This document shows positions 8,318-18,180 of a DNA stretch of 64,000 bases, one piece after another. Position numbers and translations under genes: made by a program. The stretch is taken from NCBI RefSeq assembly GCF_000304315.1, contig NC_018485.1, forward strand, positions 3,628,501 to 3,692,500, given 5' to 3'. This DNA is from Methylocystis sp. SC2 (GTDB taxonomy: Bacteria; Pseudomonadota; Alphaproteobacteria; Rhizobiales; Beijerinckiaceae). Positions within the stretch are counted from its first letter, which is position 1. Every line of letters starts with the position of its first letter. The notes under the pieces were generated by a model. That model ran no database searches. It was not told where the DNA came from and saw only the letters and a list, made by a program, of their open reading frames with translations.

Positions 8318-10330
8318 TTATTCGCTTGAACGGATGCGCTCGATCGTCGCCTTCAGCAGACTGATCGCCTCGTCCTTATTGGCTCTCAGGAGGTCGACGT
8401 CGACGCGCAGACCCTCACGCTCTTCGTGAATGGCCTCCGTCATGGGCGGCGCCTTTTTGCCAATCGCCCTGTATGTGCGGATCGGGCCGCTGACGCCCTT
8501 CACATGAAGCGGAGATTGTTCTTCGACTTCGATCGCGTCGCTGACAAGCGTCATCGTCTCATGAGAGATGAGGATCGCGCCCGGCGCGGCCGACTGCTCA
8601 AGTCGCGCCGCCACATTCACCTGGTGACCGACGATGGTGTAATCCATCCGCTCCTGGCTGCCGAAATCGCCAACGGTGCAATAGCCCGTGTTGACGCCGA
8701 CGCGGATCTGGAATCTCTGGTCCAGGCCTTGTTCGCGCCACCGGCGCTCCAATTGTCGGGTCATCGCCTGCATGTCGAGCGCCATCAGAATGCACGCCAC
8801 GGCGTCTTCCTTGACGCCGCGCGTCTCCGGGTCGCCGAAAAAAATCATGACCGCGTCGCCGATATATTTGTCGATGGTGGCGCCATAGGCCAGGGCCAGC
8901 TTCGCCATCTCGTTGAGGAAATCGTTGAGCATGCGCGTGATGTCTTCGGATTCCAGCCGCTCGGCCATTTCGCTGAAGCCGACGACATCGGAAAAAAAGA
9001 TCGTCAGCTTCTTCCGCTTCGCTGAAATCGAGGCGACGGTTTTATTCTTGAAAAGCGTGCCGTAGAGCTGGGGCGAAAGATATTTCGAGAGGCGCGCCGA
9101 CAGTCTTTCGAGCTCCGTATTTCTCTCTTGGAGCGCCTGGGTTCGTTGCGTCACGAGCGCGTCGAGCGTTCGTTCGCGATCGAGAAAGTCGAGCGCCATT
9201 TTCTTGAAGACGCGCGCCAATTGTCCCACTTCGTCGGCGCGCTCCTCGACATCCGACAATTCGCCGGCCGAAAACGCCCTGCGCTCGACGTTACGCGCGG
9301 CCCGGGTGATCGCCACGACAGGCGCCGTCTGTTTCCGCGCGATCCAGACCGCGATGCCGCCGCCGAGCAGGGTTGCGGCCAAAGCGATCGCGAGCGCCGT
9401 TTCGATTTGCGAGGCGAGAGCGCTGTTCAGTCGCGCCGTCGGCATTCTGATCAAAGCGGCGCCGATCGCGCCGCCGCCGTCTTCCGCATCGATCGGGGAG
9501 ATGACGCTGAGCTTTCCGGCGCCGTTCACCGACCGTGGCTTGCCGCTTGCGATGACGGTCCGGACGGGCGCCAGCTCCTCATCCGTCAGCCGGTCGCGGC
9601 CATTGTTGAGCCGCGCGGCCTTTGGACTGGCGATCAGCTTGGAATCCTTGTTGAAAACGAAGATCGCGTCGATTTCGCCGCTGCCCAGAAGATTGTCGAT
9701 GGCGCGCGGAAGGCCGATCTGCTCGTCAACTTTCTCAAGAATGCGCGCATTGTAGCCGACCTGCACGATCCGCGGCTTGTCTACGCCGCGCACGCCGACA
9801 TATTTGAACCGCTCATTGTCGATCTCCCGCTTCCTGGCGTCCTGGACGACCGCGTCCGTCGCGCCGCTCAAGAGCTTCCAAAATTCATGCGCCTGGGGCT
9901 GCGCCTCGGCGGACGGGCTGAACTGGAAGTCCGCGTTGTTGTCGCGGTGGATGTAGGCGTAGCCTTTTTCGTCGGTCACCCAGAACTCGTCGAGAACGGT
10001 CTTCTCGGTAATTGCGCTGAGCCGGTTCTTGATCTCCGACGACGTCATGCCAGCCTTTTCCGCGGCGTCGATAAACTGCGCCAAAAGCTCGGCCGAAACG
10101 ATCATGTGCTGCGAAAGCATTTGCTCGACTTCGAGCGGAAGTTCGCGCGCGAGGCTTGCGCTTCGCGCCAGAAGCCGCGCGATGCTCTCGCCTTCAACTT
10201 CGGCTTCGGCGAGCATGGCGCGGTAGTTGGACCAGGAGAGCAGTATCGAGGACATCAGCGTCGCGCCGACGCTTAGCGCAGCGACCAATGCAACGAGGCG
10301 CGAAGCAAAGCTAAGTTGAATAAGGCGCAT
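8318..10330 (-). CDS. membrane-bound class III adenylate/guanylate cyclase with HAMP
   Basis: A 670-residue sensor cyclase. Order: an N-terminal membrane helix (about 10-30), a periplasmic sensing region of about 290 residues, a second helix (about 320-345), a HAMP segment, a coiled stretch and a class III cyclase domain (about 430-620). Catalytic features seen are FFSDVVGFS (first metal Asp), KYIGDAVMIFFGDP (second metal Asp), and MDYTIVGHQVNVAARLE with the transition-state Asn and Arg. It would make cAMP (or cGMP) in response to an outside signal. The start at 10330 gives MRLIQLSF, which leads straight into the first helix. The gene stands alone, divergent from guaB. Confidence 0.9.
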   Translation of the reverse strand: MRLIQLSFASRLVALVAALSVGATLMSSILLSWSNYRAMLAEAEVEGESIARLLARSASLARELPLEVEQMLSQHMIVSAELLAQFIDAAEKAGMTSSEIKNRLSAITEKTVLDEFWVTDEKGYAYIHRDNNADFQFSPSAEAQPQAHEFWKLLSGATDAVVQDARKREIDNERFKYVGVRGVDKPRIVQVGYNARILEKVDEQIGLPRAIDNLLGSGEIDAIFVFNKDSKLIASPKAARLNNGRDRLTDEELAPVRTVIASGKPRSVNGAGKLSVISPIDAEDGGGAIGAALIRMPTARLNSALASQIETALAIALAATLLGGGIAVWIARKQTAPVVAITRAARNVERRAFSAGELSDVEERADEVGQLARVFKKMALDFLDRERTLDALVTQRTQALQERNTELERLSARLSKYLSPQLYGTLFKNKTVASISAKRKKLTIFFSDVVGFSEMAERLESEDITRMLNDFLNEMAKLALAYGATIDKYIGDAVMIFFGDPETRGVKEDAVACILMALDMQAMTRQLERRWREQGLDQRFQIRVGVNTGYCTVGDFGSQERMDYTIVGHQVNVAARLEQSAAPGAILISHETMTLVSDAIEVEEQSPLHVKGVSGPIRTYRAIGKKAPPMTEAIHEEREGLRVDVDLLRANKDEAISLLKATIERIRSSE

Positions 10331-10514
10331 AATCTGCTCGCGGACGGATCATTCCTTGAAAGCATAGCAAATTTTCCCGGTCGCCGACCCGCGCAGACGC
10401 CGGACGCGCCAACAAGGCCTGCGCGCGCGGACTCTCAAGCGGAGCTATTCTCGAAGACTCTGTCGGTCGGCTGTACAAGGCGAGTTTCCTGTCATTTGCC
10501 TTCGTCCTGAATAA

Positions 10515-12098
<1,584 letters not shown>

Positions 12099-12118
12099 TG
12101 CGCTGGGTAAAAAAAATG

Positions 12119-12135
12119 GGGCCGCGCAACGGCCC
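12119..12135 (-). terminator. hairpin with U-run on minus strand
   Basis: A 6-bp stem GGGCCG/CGGCCC with a 5-base loop, 20 bases beyond guaB. The eight-base homopolymer run lies on its left (A run on plus, T run on minus), so it is best oriented to stop minus-strand transcription entering guaB; it may also help end guaB. Confidence 0.5.
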
Positions 12136-12350
12136 CTAAGAGATGGGAGAAAAGTCGAGGAGGAAACATGCTGGTAAAAGTTTCACTGAGAAGTGAGCGC
12201 CAGATAAGCGAACAATGAGAGCGTTTGCGCCCGTCTAACTCCTTGCGCCCCTCACTGTTCATAAAAAAACTACGACCAAAGGCGCTTCTCCGCGTCATGC
12301 GAATTGATGATGCCGGCGCTTTTTTTGAAGCATGGCTCAAGTATTTGACG

Positions 12351-12469
12351 AGAGCAGGCTTGGAAAAAGTTGATAGGCTTTTTCGATGAGAACCTGCGCC
12401 AATGTTTTGATTTTCGAGCGCTTCTTCTTCCCGATCACATGGGTCGACGTGATCGGGAAGAAGCGCTCT
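12351..12469 (-). repeat. dispersed two-hairpin repeat, copy 1 (inverted, diverged)
   Basis: The reverse complement aligns along its whole length with the copies at 27684 and 61786. This copy has a 9-bp stem CCCGATCAC/GTGATCGGG with a 10-base loop, then a conserved GCAGGTTCTCATCGAAAAA block and an inner AAAAAG/CTTTTT hairpin. It differs by several substitutions and two short insertions from the other two. It lies in the gene-free stretch between guaB and the LuxR pseudogene. Function unknown. Confidence 0.85.
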
Positions 12470-12674
12470 GATGGCGCGCCCTTAAGCTGATGTGGGTGAA
12501 CAGAGGGCCTCGCGAAGACCCTCCAAATTTAATCTCAAAATGGCTGCTGAAAGAGTCGAGCTCAAAAGGCAGGCTGAAAATTGAGCGGGTAGTATCGAAC
12601 CCCGAGTTACTGAAGCGTCCGCGGCAATTTCGTCCGCCCCCCCGACGTTCAAGAAAACGTTAAGACCAAACAAA
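12470..12674. other. gene-free stretch
   Basis: With the repeat this completes a gap of about 640 bases (12099-12737) after guaB. I see no plausible gene, only the repeat and two hairpins listed separately; a run of seven C at 12640 stands out. Confidence 0.4.
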
Positions 12675-12710
12675 AGGGCCGACATCATCCAAACGGATGA
12701 GGCCGGCCCT
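12675..12710 (-). terminator. terminator of the LuxR-type pseudogene
   Basis: Outer arms AGGGCCG (12675-12681) and CGGCCCT (12704-12710) enclose an inner ATCC/GGAT stem. On the minus strand the hairpin is followed by TTTTGTTTGG, giving a standard rho-independent terminator 27 bases beyond the stop at 12738. Confidence 0.75.
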
Positions 12711-12737
12711 CAATTCCTTGAAATCAAATGTATACGC

Positions 12738-13834
12738 TTATTCGCCCCTCGGCGGGTTGAGCGGCGCGAGACCGCCGAGAAGCGCGACCACTTCCGCCTG
12801 ACGGTTGCATCCGGTTTTCTCCATCACGCCGCGCAGATGCGTGCGCACGGTGTTGCGCGACACGGACTGCTCGGTGGCGATTTCCTCGAGCGTTTTGCCC
12901 GCCACGAGGCCGCGTGCGACGCGCGCCTCGGCCGGCGTGAGATCATAGAGCGACTGAACCAGTTCGATCGCCGGCGCCTGCGGCGAACCCACCGGGGTCT
13001 CATCACCAGAACCGCCGCGCAACGCACGAAAATGTCGCGCGCCGCGCCGCGGATGGGCACCAGATTGGCGATCATCGGACTTTCGTCTTCGCCGGCCCGG
13101 GCGGCGAAGGATTTCGGCGCCCCGACGAGATCGTCGTCGAGCGTGTCCATCGCCTGACGCAGCAGCCCGTCGGCGGAGGCGTCGACGAGCGACACGCGGT
13201 CGTGGGCCCGCCAGCGGACATATTTGTTCAGCGCGTTGCTCGGGTCATTGGCGGAGATGACGCGCCCGTCGTCGTCGAGCACGAGCGCCGGGAGGCCGAT
13301 GAGCGCGAAGGTTTCGCCGGCGACGCGGGCGCGCTCGAGTTGCAGACGGGTGGCGAGGAAGGCGGCGCGCGCGAGGTGCGGCCGCAGTTCGTCGAGCTTG
13401 CGGATGACGGACGGCTCGACCGGTCCGCGGTTATGCGCGCGTTCGAGGCAGATGATGCCGGTGTCGCCGGTCGGCAGCGAAATCGCCGTCGCCGCGCTGA
13501 ACCCCAGCCCGCGGGGCCGCAGGAAGTCGCTGTAGTTGGTGTCGCGCTCAAGCTCCTCGGCCGTATAGACGTCGTCGTCGGTAAGGAATCCCGGATGTCG
13601 GCGACTGAACAGCCTGCCGCCGCGCGTGCAGTTGCTCAGCCAGTCGCCGCGCATGAAGTTCTCGACATGTTCGCAGATCGCCGGAGACGCCGTCCAGCGC
13701 GAGACTTTTTCGCGCGCCGCGAAAAGCACGCCGCCCTGGGCCTCGGCAAGGTGTGAAAGTTCGTCGAGCACGTCGGGCCACATGTCCGGCGCGAAGGAGC
13801 ATTCGTAAATGCGATCGATGAGTTCCTGAACCAT
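12738..13834 (-). pseudogene. LuxR-family transcriptional regulator, frameshifted
   Basis: Two overlapping reading frames together make one LuxR-type regulator of about 365 residues. The N-terminal sensor part (from ATG 13834, through VRCAAVLVM) is in one frame; the DNA-binding domain (LTPAEARVARGLVAGKTLEEIA, then SVSRNTVRTHLRGVMEKTGC) is in another. Both frames are open across the overlap at about 12900-13022. Adding one base in the G run at 12994-12997 (CCCC on the coding strand) joins them as Arg-Pro-Pro-Val-Gly. The same architecture is intact at 60067 (368 residues). So this is a recent inactivation, a phase-variable homopolymer, or a sequencing error. Confidence 0.8.
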
Positions 13835-13940
13835 ATTCAATATCTCTAGTTGGCGGTCGCGCTAAAGGCGCGTGCGCTTTGAAATAAACCGTATGCAAAC
13901 GTGCAGCCGGCCGGATGGTTCCAACCGGCCGCGAATTTGA

Positions 13941-14339
13941 TCAGTGCTTGCCGGCGTCGATGGCGACTCCTTTGCGCTCCTTATGAATATAAGCGACGAG
14001 CGCCGTCATCTTCGGGTCGTCGGCCGGAAGCGCGGCCCCCTGCAGCGGGTTTCTGATGCACCAGTTCACCATTTCAAAGAGCTGCGCGACCTTGCCAAGC
14101 TGCTTTTGGAATTTTGGATAAGTCTCCGGATGGGTGTTGGCGGCGTTGGGATGGCACTGCGCGCAGGCGACGCCGTTCGTGCCCACAGCGCCACTGGTCC
14201 AAAGTTCGCGGCCTTTCTTCGCGACGGAATCAAATTCGCCCTGCCAGCGGTCGACGTCTGTCACCGTGAATTCGTCCGCGAGAGTTGCCGGCGAAAGCAG
14301 CACAGCGCTTAAAACAAGCGCAATCGTTAAGCGGCGCAT
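13941..14339 (-). CDS. periplasmic monohaem cytochrome c
   Basis: A 132-residue protein with a signal peptide (MRRLTIALVLSAVLL, cleavage near Leu-Ala-Asp at 20-22) and one haem site CAQCH at residues 59-63. The C-terminal part, with VNWCIRNPLQGAAL and a DPKMTALVAYI helix, resembles the haem domain of SoxA-type cytochromes. ATG 14339 is preferred over ATG 14345 because AAGGAG lies 7 bases before it but only one base before the other. It is the last gene of a three-gene unit with a di-haem peroxidase and a Tat phosphoesterase, 16 bases after the latter. It is probably an electron carrier for that module. A weak hairpin (13908-13931) follows. Confidence 0.8.
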   Translation of the reverse strand: MRRLTIALVLSAVLLSPATLADEFTVTDVDRWQGEFDSVAKKGRELWTSGAVGTNGVACAQCHPNAANTHPETYPKFQKQLGKVAQLFEMVNWCIRNPLQGAALPADDPKMTALVAYIHKERKGVAIDAGKH

Positions 14340-14355
14340 CGTCATTCTCCTTGAG

Positions 14356-15429
14356 CTAGTAATGCAGCTGCGGCGCCTTGCGGACGATCGCCTCTTGATA
14401 TCTCTTGTCGACCGGCTTCCCGAGCCTTTGATCGTAGCCGACGACGCGCTCCTGGTTGTCCCACAGCTGATAGCGCGCGGTGACGCGGCCGGAGTTGACG
14501 TCGATCATCTGCCAGCCTGTGGCGTCGCGTTCGAAGAAGGGGTCAGCGCGGTTCATCGGAACGGTCAGCACAGGAACATGCGCGCCGGCCTGCGCATAGG
14601 TGTCGGGATACGGCCAGGGCCAGGCCGTCGCCATCACCGCGTTGAAGGCGATGTTGCCGATCTGATTATACTGGATCTGGTGCACATGGCCGTAGATCAC
14701 ATTGACCGTCTTGAACGGCTGCAATAGCTCCTGCACCTGCTCGGCGTCGTCGGTCCAGAAATTCCAGCCCTTGTAGATCTTCTGCAGCGGCGAATGCGAG
14801 AAGACGATCAGCGGCGTGTCCTTGGACACTTTGCTGAGATCTTCCTTGAGCCAGGCGCGCTGCTTTTCGCCGACCATGAACGGCGAACCGTTCGGATTGT
14901 CGAGGCCGGCCATCTCGAGCATGCGCTGCTCGGCCGTCGGCCACCGATGAAACGTCCATTCATCCGTTGTAAGAATCGAATTCAACACGACGAAATGCAC
15001 GCCCTTGTGATCGAAGCTGTACCACTGCGGACCATAGAGCTTCGACCAATATTCGCCGAGGTCGAGATAATAGTCGTGTTCGCCCATGACGCAGTGGAGC
15101 TTGCCCTTCACGTGCGAAAGCATCTCGGCGCCGTGATCGAGCTCCTCCTTCTTGCCGAGCTGCGCGAGATCGCCGCCGAACATGACGAAATCCGCCTCCG
15201 GGAGGATCAGATTGGCTTCGGCGACGGCGCGCTTCAGGCCCATGTCCCAGTTGCGCACGAAGCTTGCGCCCTTGATCTGCTGAATGTGCGAATCGGAAAT
15301 ATAGGTGAAGCTGAAATCCTCGCGCGTTCCGCCAAAGGCGAGGCGCACCATGGAGATCGGCAGGGTCGTCAGCGTACCGGCGGCGGCGCCGGCGGCGATC
15401 ACGCTGCGCCGGGTGATCAGTCTGGTCAT
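14356..15429 (-). CDS. Tat-exported metallophosphoesterase (calcineurin-like)
   Basis: A 357-residue secreted protein. The N-terminus has a twin-arginine motif TRRSVIAAG (residues 6-14) and a hydrophobic stretch. Metal motifs of the calcineurin-like fold are in order: SDSH (45-48), GGD (85-87), GEHD (116-119), SH (211-212) and GHVH (247-250). The third motif is normally Gly-Asn-His-Asp/Glu; here Asn, which bridges metal and substrate, is replaced by Glu. GGGAGG precedes the ATG. It sits between a di-haem peroxidase gene (55 bases) and a cytochrome c gene (16 bases). The substrate is unknown; Tat export suggests the metals are loaded in the cytosol. Confidence 0.85.
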   Translation of the reverse strand: MTRLITRRSVIAAGAAAGTLTTLPISMVRLAFGGTREDFSFTYISDSHIQQIKGASFVRNWDMGLKRAVAEANLILPEADFVMFGGDLAQLGKKEELDHGAEMLSHVKGKLHCVMGEHDYYLDLGEYWSKLYGPQWYSFDHKGVHFVVLNSILTTDEWTFHRWPTAEQRMLEMAGLDNPNGSPFMVGEKQRAWLKEDLSKVSKDTPLIVFSHSPLQKIYKGWNFWTDDAEQVQELLQPFKTVNVIYGHVHQIQYNQIGNIAFNAVMATAWPWPYPDTYAQAGAHVPVLTVPMNRADPFFERDATGWQMIDVNSGRVTARYQLWDNQERVVGYDQRLGKPVDKRYQEAIVRKAPQLHY

Positions 15430-15484
15430 GTCCTATCCTCCCTCGCGGCTTCGCGCTTGCGCGGCGACGCCGTTTTCTAGCGTC

Positions 15485-16633
15485 TTATTTCGTCTGCGCC
15501 GTCACAAAAGCGGGGCTCGTCAGCGTCTCAAGGAAGGCGACGAGATCGTCGATCTGCTGATCCTTCAGATCCAGCGGCCGGATGCCGCCCGAGAGATAGG
15601 GATTGACCGGCGTCGGGTCGCCGGGACTCTTGCCGCCCTCATTGTAATGTTTGACCACGTCCTTGAGCGTCTTGAGCGAGCCGTCATGCATATAAGGCGC
15701 GGTCATCGCGATATTGCGCAGCGTCGTGGTCTTGAAGGCGCCGATTTCGTCGAAGGAATTCGTCACCGCAAACCGGCCGAGTTCGGAGACCTTCGGATCG
15801 GCGAGCACGGTCTTGTCGACGGAGGCGCCCGCGGCTTTCGCCTTGAGGAATTCGGCGGCGAGGCGCGGCACGTCGGCTTGAATGCGGTTGATGCCGACGC
15901 CGATATTGTGGAACCGGTTGTCGGTGAAGAGCGCCTGCGTCTGTTCGATGGCGTGGCAGGACACGCAGCGTCCCTGACCGACATAAAGGTCGAAGCCGCG
16001 CTTGGCCTGATCGCTAATGGCGTTGCGGTCGCCGCCGAAATACCATTTGTCGAAGGGCGAATCGCCCGAGATGACCGTGCGCTCGAAGCTCGCGATCGCC
16101 TTTTTGACGTCATCCATCGTCACGTCTCGGCCGCTCTTGCCGAACGCCTTCTTGAAACCCTCGATATAAGCGGGATCTTCGCGAACGATCTTGAGCACCG
16201 GCTCGTGATCGGGCAGCCCCATTTCCACCGGATTGACCATCGGGTGCTGCGACTGATCCTCCAGCGAGATCGAGCGGCCGTCCCAGAACTGCGACGTGTA
16301 AAACGCCGCGTTGATGACCGACGGGGCGTTGCGCGTGCCGGTCAATTTGTTGTGGCCCTCGGAAACCCGCAACGGACTGTCCGTGAAAGCTTTTTTGTCG
16401 TTATGACAGGTCGAGCAGCTCACCGTGCCGTCGATCGAGAAGCGCGCGTCATGGAACAGCTTGTCGCCGAGCGCGACCTTTTCCGGAGACTGCGGATTGT
16501 CGGCCGGAACCGGGACTTTCGGCAGGCCGAGCGGCTCGGCCATCGCCCAGCCGCCGGCGGCGAGCAGCGCCACAAGCGGAAGCGAAACAAGCGTCGTCTC
16601 AACGGATTTGCGAAACTTAGGAACGCACGCCAT
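15485..16633 (-). CDS. di-haem cytochrome c peroxidase / MauG family
   Basis: A 382-residue protein with an N-terminal signal anchor (hydrophobic, about residues 12-30) and two haem c sites: CSTCH at 72-76 and CVSCH near 222-226, the spacing of bacterial di-haem peroxidases. FWDGR and a C-terminal APYMHDGSLKTL segment are also typical; the Met of YMHDG is in the region that ligates the high-potential haem. ATG 16633 has GGAGGGG directly upstream. It is the first gene of the peroxidase-phosphoesterase-cytochrome unit and diverges from a second family member at 17023. It either removes periplasmic hydrogen peroxide or, like MauG, oxidises a partner protein; the sequence does not decide. Confidence 0.9.
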   Translation of the reverse strand: MACVPKFRKSVETTLVSLPLVALLAAGGWAMAEPLGLPKVPVPADNPQSPEKVALGDKLFHDARFSIDGTVSCSTCHNDKKAFTDSPLRVSEGHNKLTGTRNAPSVINAAFYTSQFWDGRSISLEDQSQHPMVNPVEMGLPDHEPVLKIVREDPAYIEGFKKAFGKSGRDVTMDDVKKAIASFERTVISGDSPFDKWYFGGDRNAISDQAKRGFDLYVGQGRCVSCHAIEQTQALFTDNRFHNIGVGINRIQADVPRLAAEFLKAKAAGASVDKTVLADPKVSELGRFAVTNSFDEIGAFKTTTLRNIAMTAPYMHDGSLKTLKDVVKHYNEGGKSPGDPTPVNPYLSGGIRPLDLKDQQIDDLVAFLETLTSPAFVTAQTK

Positions 16634-17022
16634 GAGCCCCTCCGAGACCGCTCGGCTTCTCGCCGGCTTTGTTTTCACATTAAGTTTGCTCTGCTTTTAG
16701 CGGCAGGGCAAGTCATAGCTGTGACGCTCGGCGCGGACGTGAAAGAACTCGCCGGACAAATATTGCGTCGTGGCGAGTAGTGATTGTGCATTGCATTAGA
16801 GTGGCGCAATAAATCACCCGATATGGTGCTTGGCCTGTGCTTGACGTTCCGTTCCGGTCCTGCGCTCTTCAAGTCGTGTTCATGCTACACTGGACTGTTT
16901 TTAAACAGGTCACTCCCTGGGCGCCCTTCCGCCGACAGCGTGGCTGTGGTAGCTGACGTCCGCAGAGAGGCCCTCCTCGCGGCGCGAAACAGCGCCTCCG
17001 CAATCAACTGCAGGAGTAAGGG
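16634..17022. promoter_or_regulatory. divergent promoter region between two di-haem peroxidases
   Basis: 389 bases between genes reading outward in both directions, so both promoters must lie here. I could not assign -35/-10 boxes with confidence. AGGAGTAAGG precedes the right-hand gene. Small open frames inside have shadow composition. Confidence 0.5.
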
Positions 17023-18060
17023 ATGTATTTGACCAGGTTCGCCGCGCTGGCAGCGATTCTGCTGGCGCCGGCCATGGCCGTAGCGGGCGACTTGCGCGCC
17101 GACGCCAACGCCATCTTCAAGCCGATCGACGCCGCGAGCGTCGCGAGCGTCGTCAAGAACAACGAGATCACGCCCGCCAAGATCGAACTCGGCGGGAAGC
17201 TCTTTTTCGATCCCCGGCTTTCGAAGAGTCAGATCATCAGCTGCAACAGCTGTCACAATCTCGGAACCGGCGGCGTTGACGCCGGCCCGACGTCGATCGG
17301 CCACGGATGGGCGAAAGGACCGCGCCGCGCGCCGACGGTTCTCAACGCCGTATTCAACGTCGCGCAATTTTGGGACGGGCGCGCCGTCGACCTCAAGGCG
17401 CAGGCGAAAGGCCCGGTCCAGGCCGACGTCGAGATGAACAACACGCCGGCGCAGGTCGAAAAGATGCTGAACAGCATGCCGGCCTATGTCGCGGAGTTCA
17501 AGGCCGCCTTTCCCGCCGACCCTAAACCGGTCAGCTTCGACAATATGGCGAAGGCCATCGAGGCGTTCGAGGCGACGCTGACGACGCCGAATGCGCCTTT
17601 CGACAAGTTCCTGAAGGGCGACGTCAACGCGCTCAATGACGTTGAGAAAAGAGGCCTGCGGCTTTTCATCGACAAGGGCTGCGCCGCTTGTCACGGCGGC
17701 GTCAACATCGGCGGCAACGGCTATTTCCCATTTGGGGTCGCTCAAAAGCCGGGCGTCGAGATTATGCCCGTCGCCGACAAGGGCCGCTCCAAGGTCACCA
17801 ATGACGTCGCGGACGATTTCGTCTTCCGCTCCGCGCCGCTGCGCAACGTGGCGTTGCGCGCGCCTTACTTCCACACCGGCTCGGTCTGGACGCTGGAAGA
17901 GGCGGTCGACCTGATGGCCAAAGACCAGCTCGGCGAGAAACTCTCCGATCAAGACGTCAAGGCGATCGTCGCATTCCTCGGGACTCTGAATGGCGACCAG
18001 CCTAAGGCGGTCTATCCGGTGCTGCCGCCGCGCACCAAGGACACGCCGCTTCCGCAGTAG
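17023..18060 (+). CDS. di-haem cytochrome c peroxidase / MauG family, second copy
   Basis: A 345-residue exported protein (signal peptide to about Ala-Val-Ala-Gly, residue 22) with haem sites CNSCH (74-78) and CAACH (220-224), plus FWDGRAVDL and APYFHTGSVWTLEEAV. In this copy the Met of the YMHDG-type loop is Phe (YFHTG). It is shorter than and clearly diverged from the copy at 15485, so it is not a recent duplicate. It sits upstream of a secreted phosphoesterase, separated by a strong hairpin. Confidence 0.9.
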   Translation: MYLTRFAALAAILLAPAMAVAGDLRADANAIFKPIDAASVASVVKNNEITPAKIELGGKLFFDPRLSKSQIISCNSCHNLGTGGVDAGPTSIGHGWAKGPRRAPTVLNAVFNVAQFWDGRAVDLKAQAKGPVQADVEMNNTPAQVEKMLNSMPAYVAEFKAAFPADPKPVSFDNMAKAIEAFEATLTTPNAPFDKFLKGDVNALNDVEKRGLRLFIDKGCAACHGGVNIGGNGYFPFGVAQKPGVEIMPVADKGRSKVTNDVADDFVFRSAPLRNVALRAPYFHTGSVWTLEEAVDLMAKDQLGEKLSDQDVKAIVAFLGTLNGDQPKAVYPVLPPRTKDTPLPQ

Positions 18061-18141
18061 CGCGCCCGAGCGATTGGGCCGCTTGAACACTTAAAAAAGA
18101 AGACGGCGCCGTCACAAATTGTGATGTGTCGCCAGCTACAT

Positions 18142-18170
18142 TCTCCGCGCGGCGTTGCGCCGCGCGGAGA
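18142..18170 (+). promoter_or_regulatory. 13-bp perfect hairpin covering the next gene's ribosome site
   Basis: Arms 18142-18154 and 18158-18170 pair perfectly with a 3-base loop TTG. The right arm ends in GGAGA, the only ribosome-binding sequence for the ATG at 18181. It could mask translation start, act as an RNA stability element, or be a terminator for the peroxidase gene, although the following bases AAAATCTTTC are a poor U-run. Confidence 0.6.
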
Positions 18171-18180
18171 AAATCTTTCA

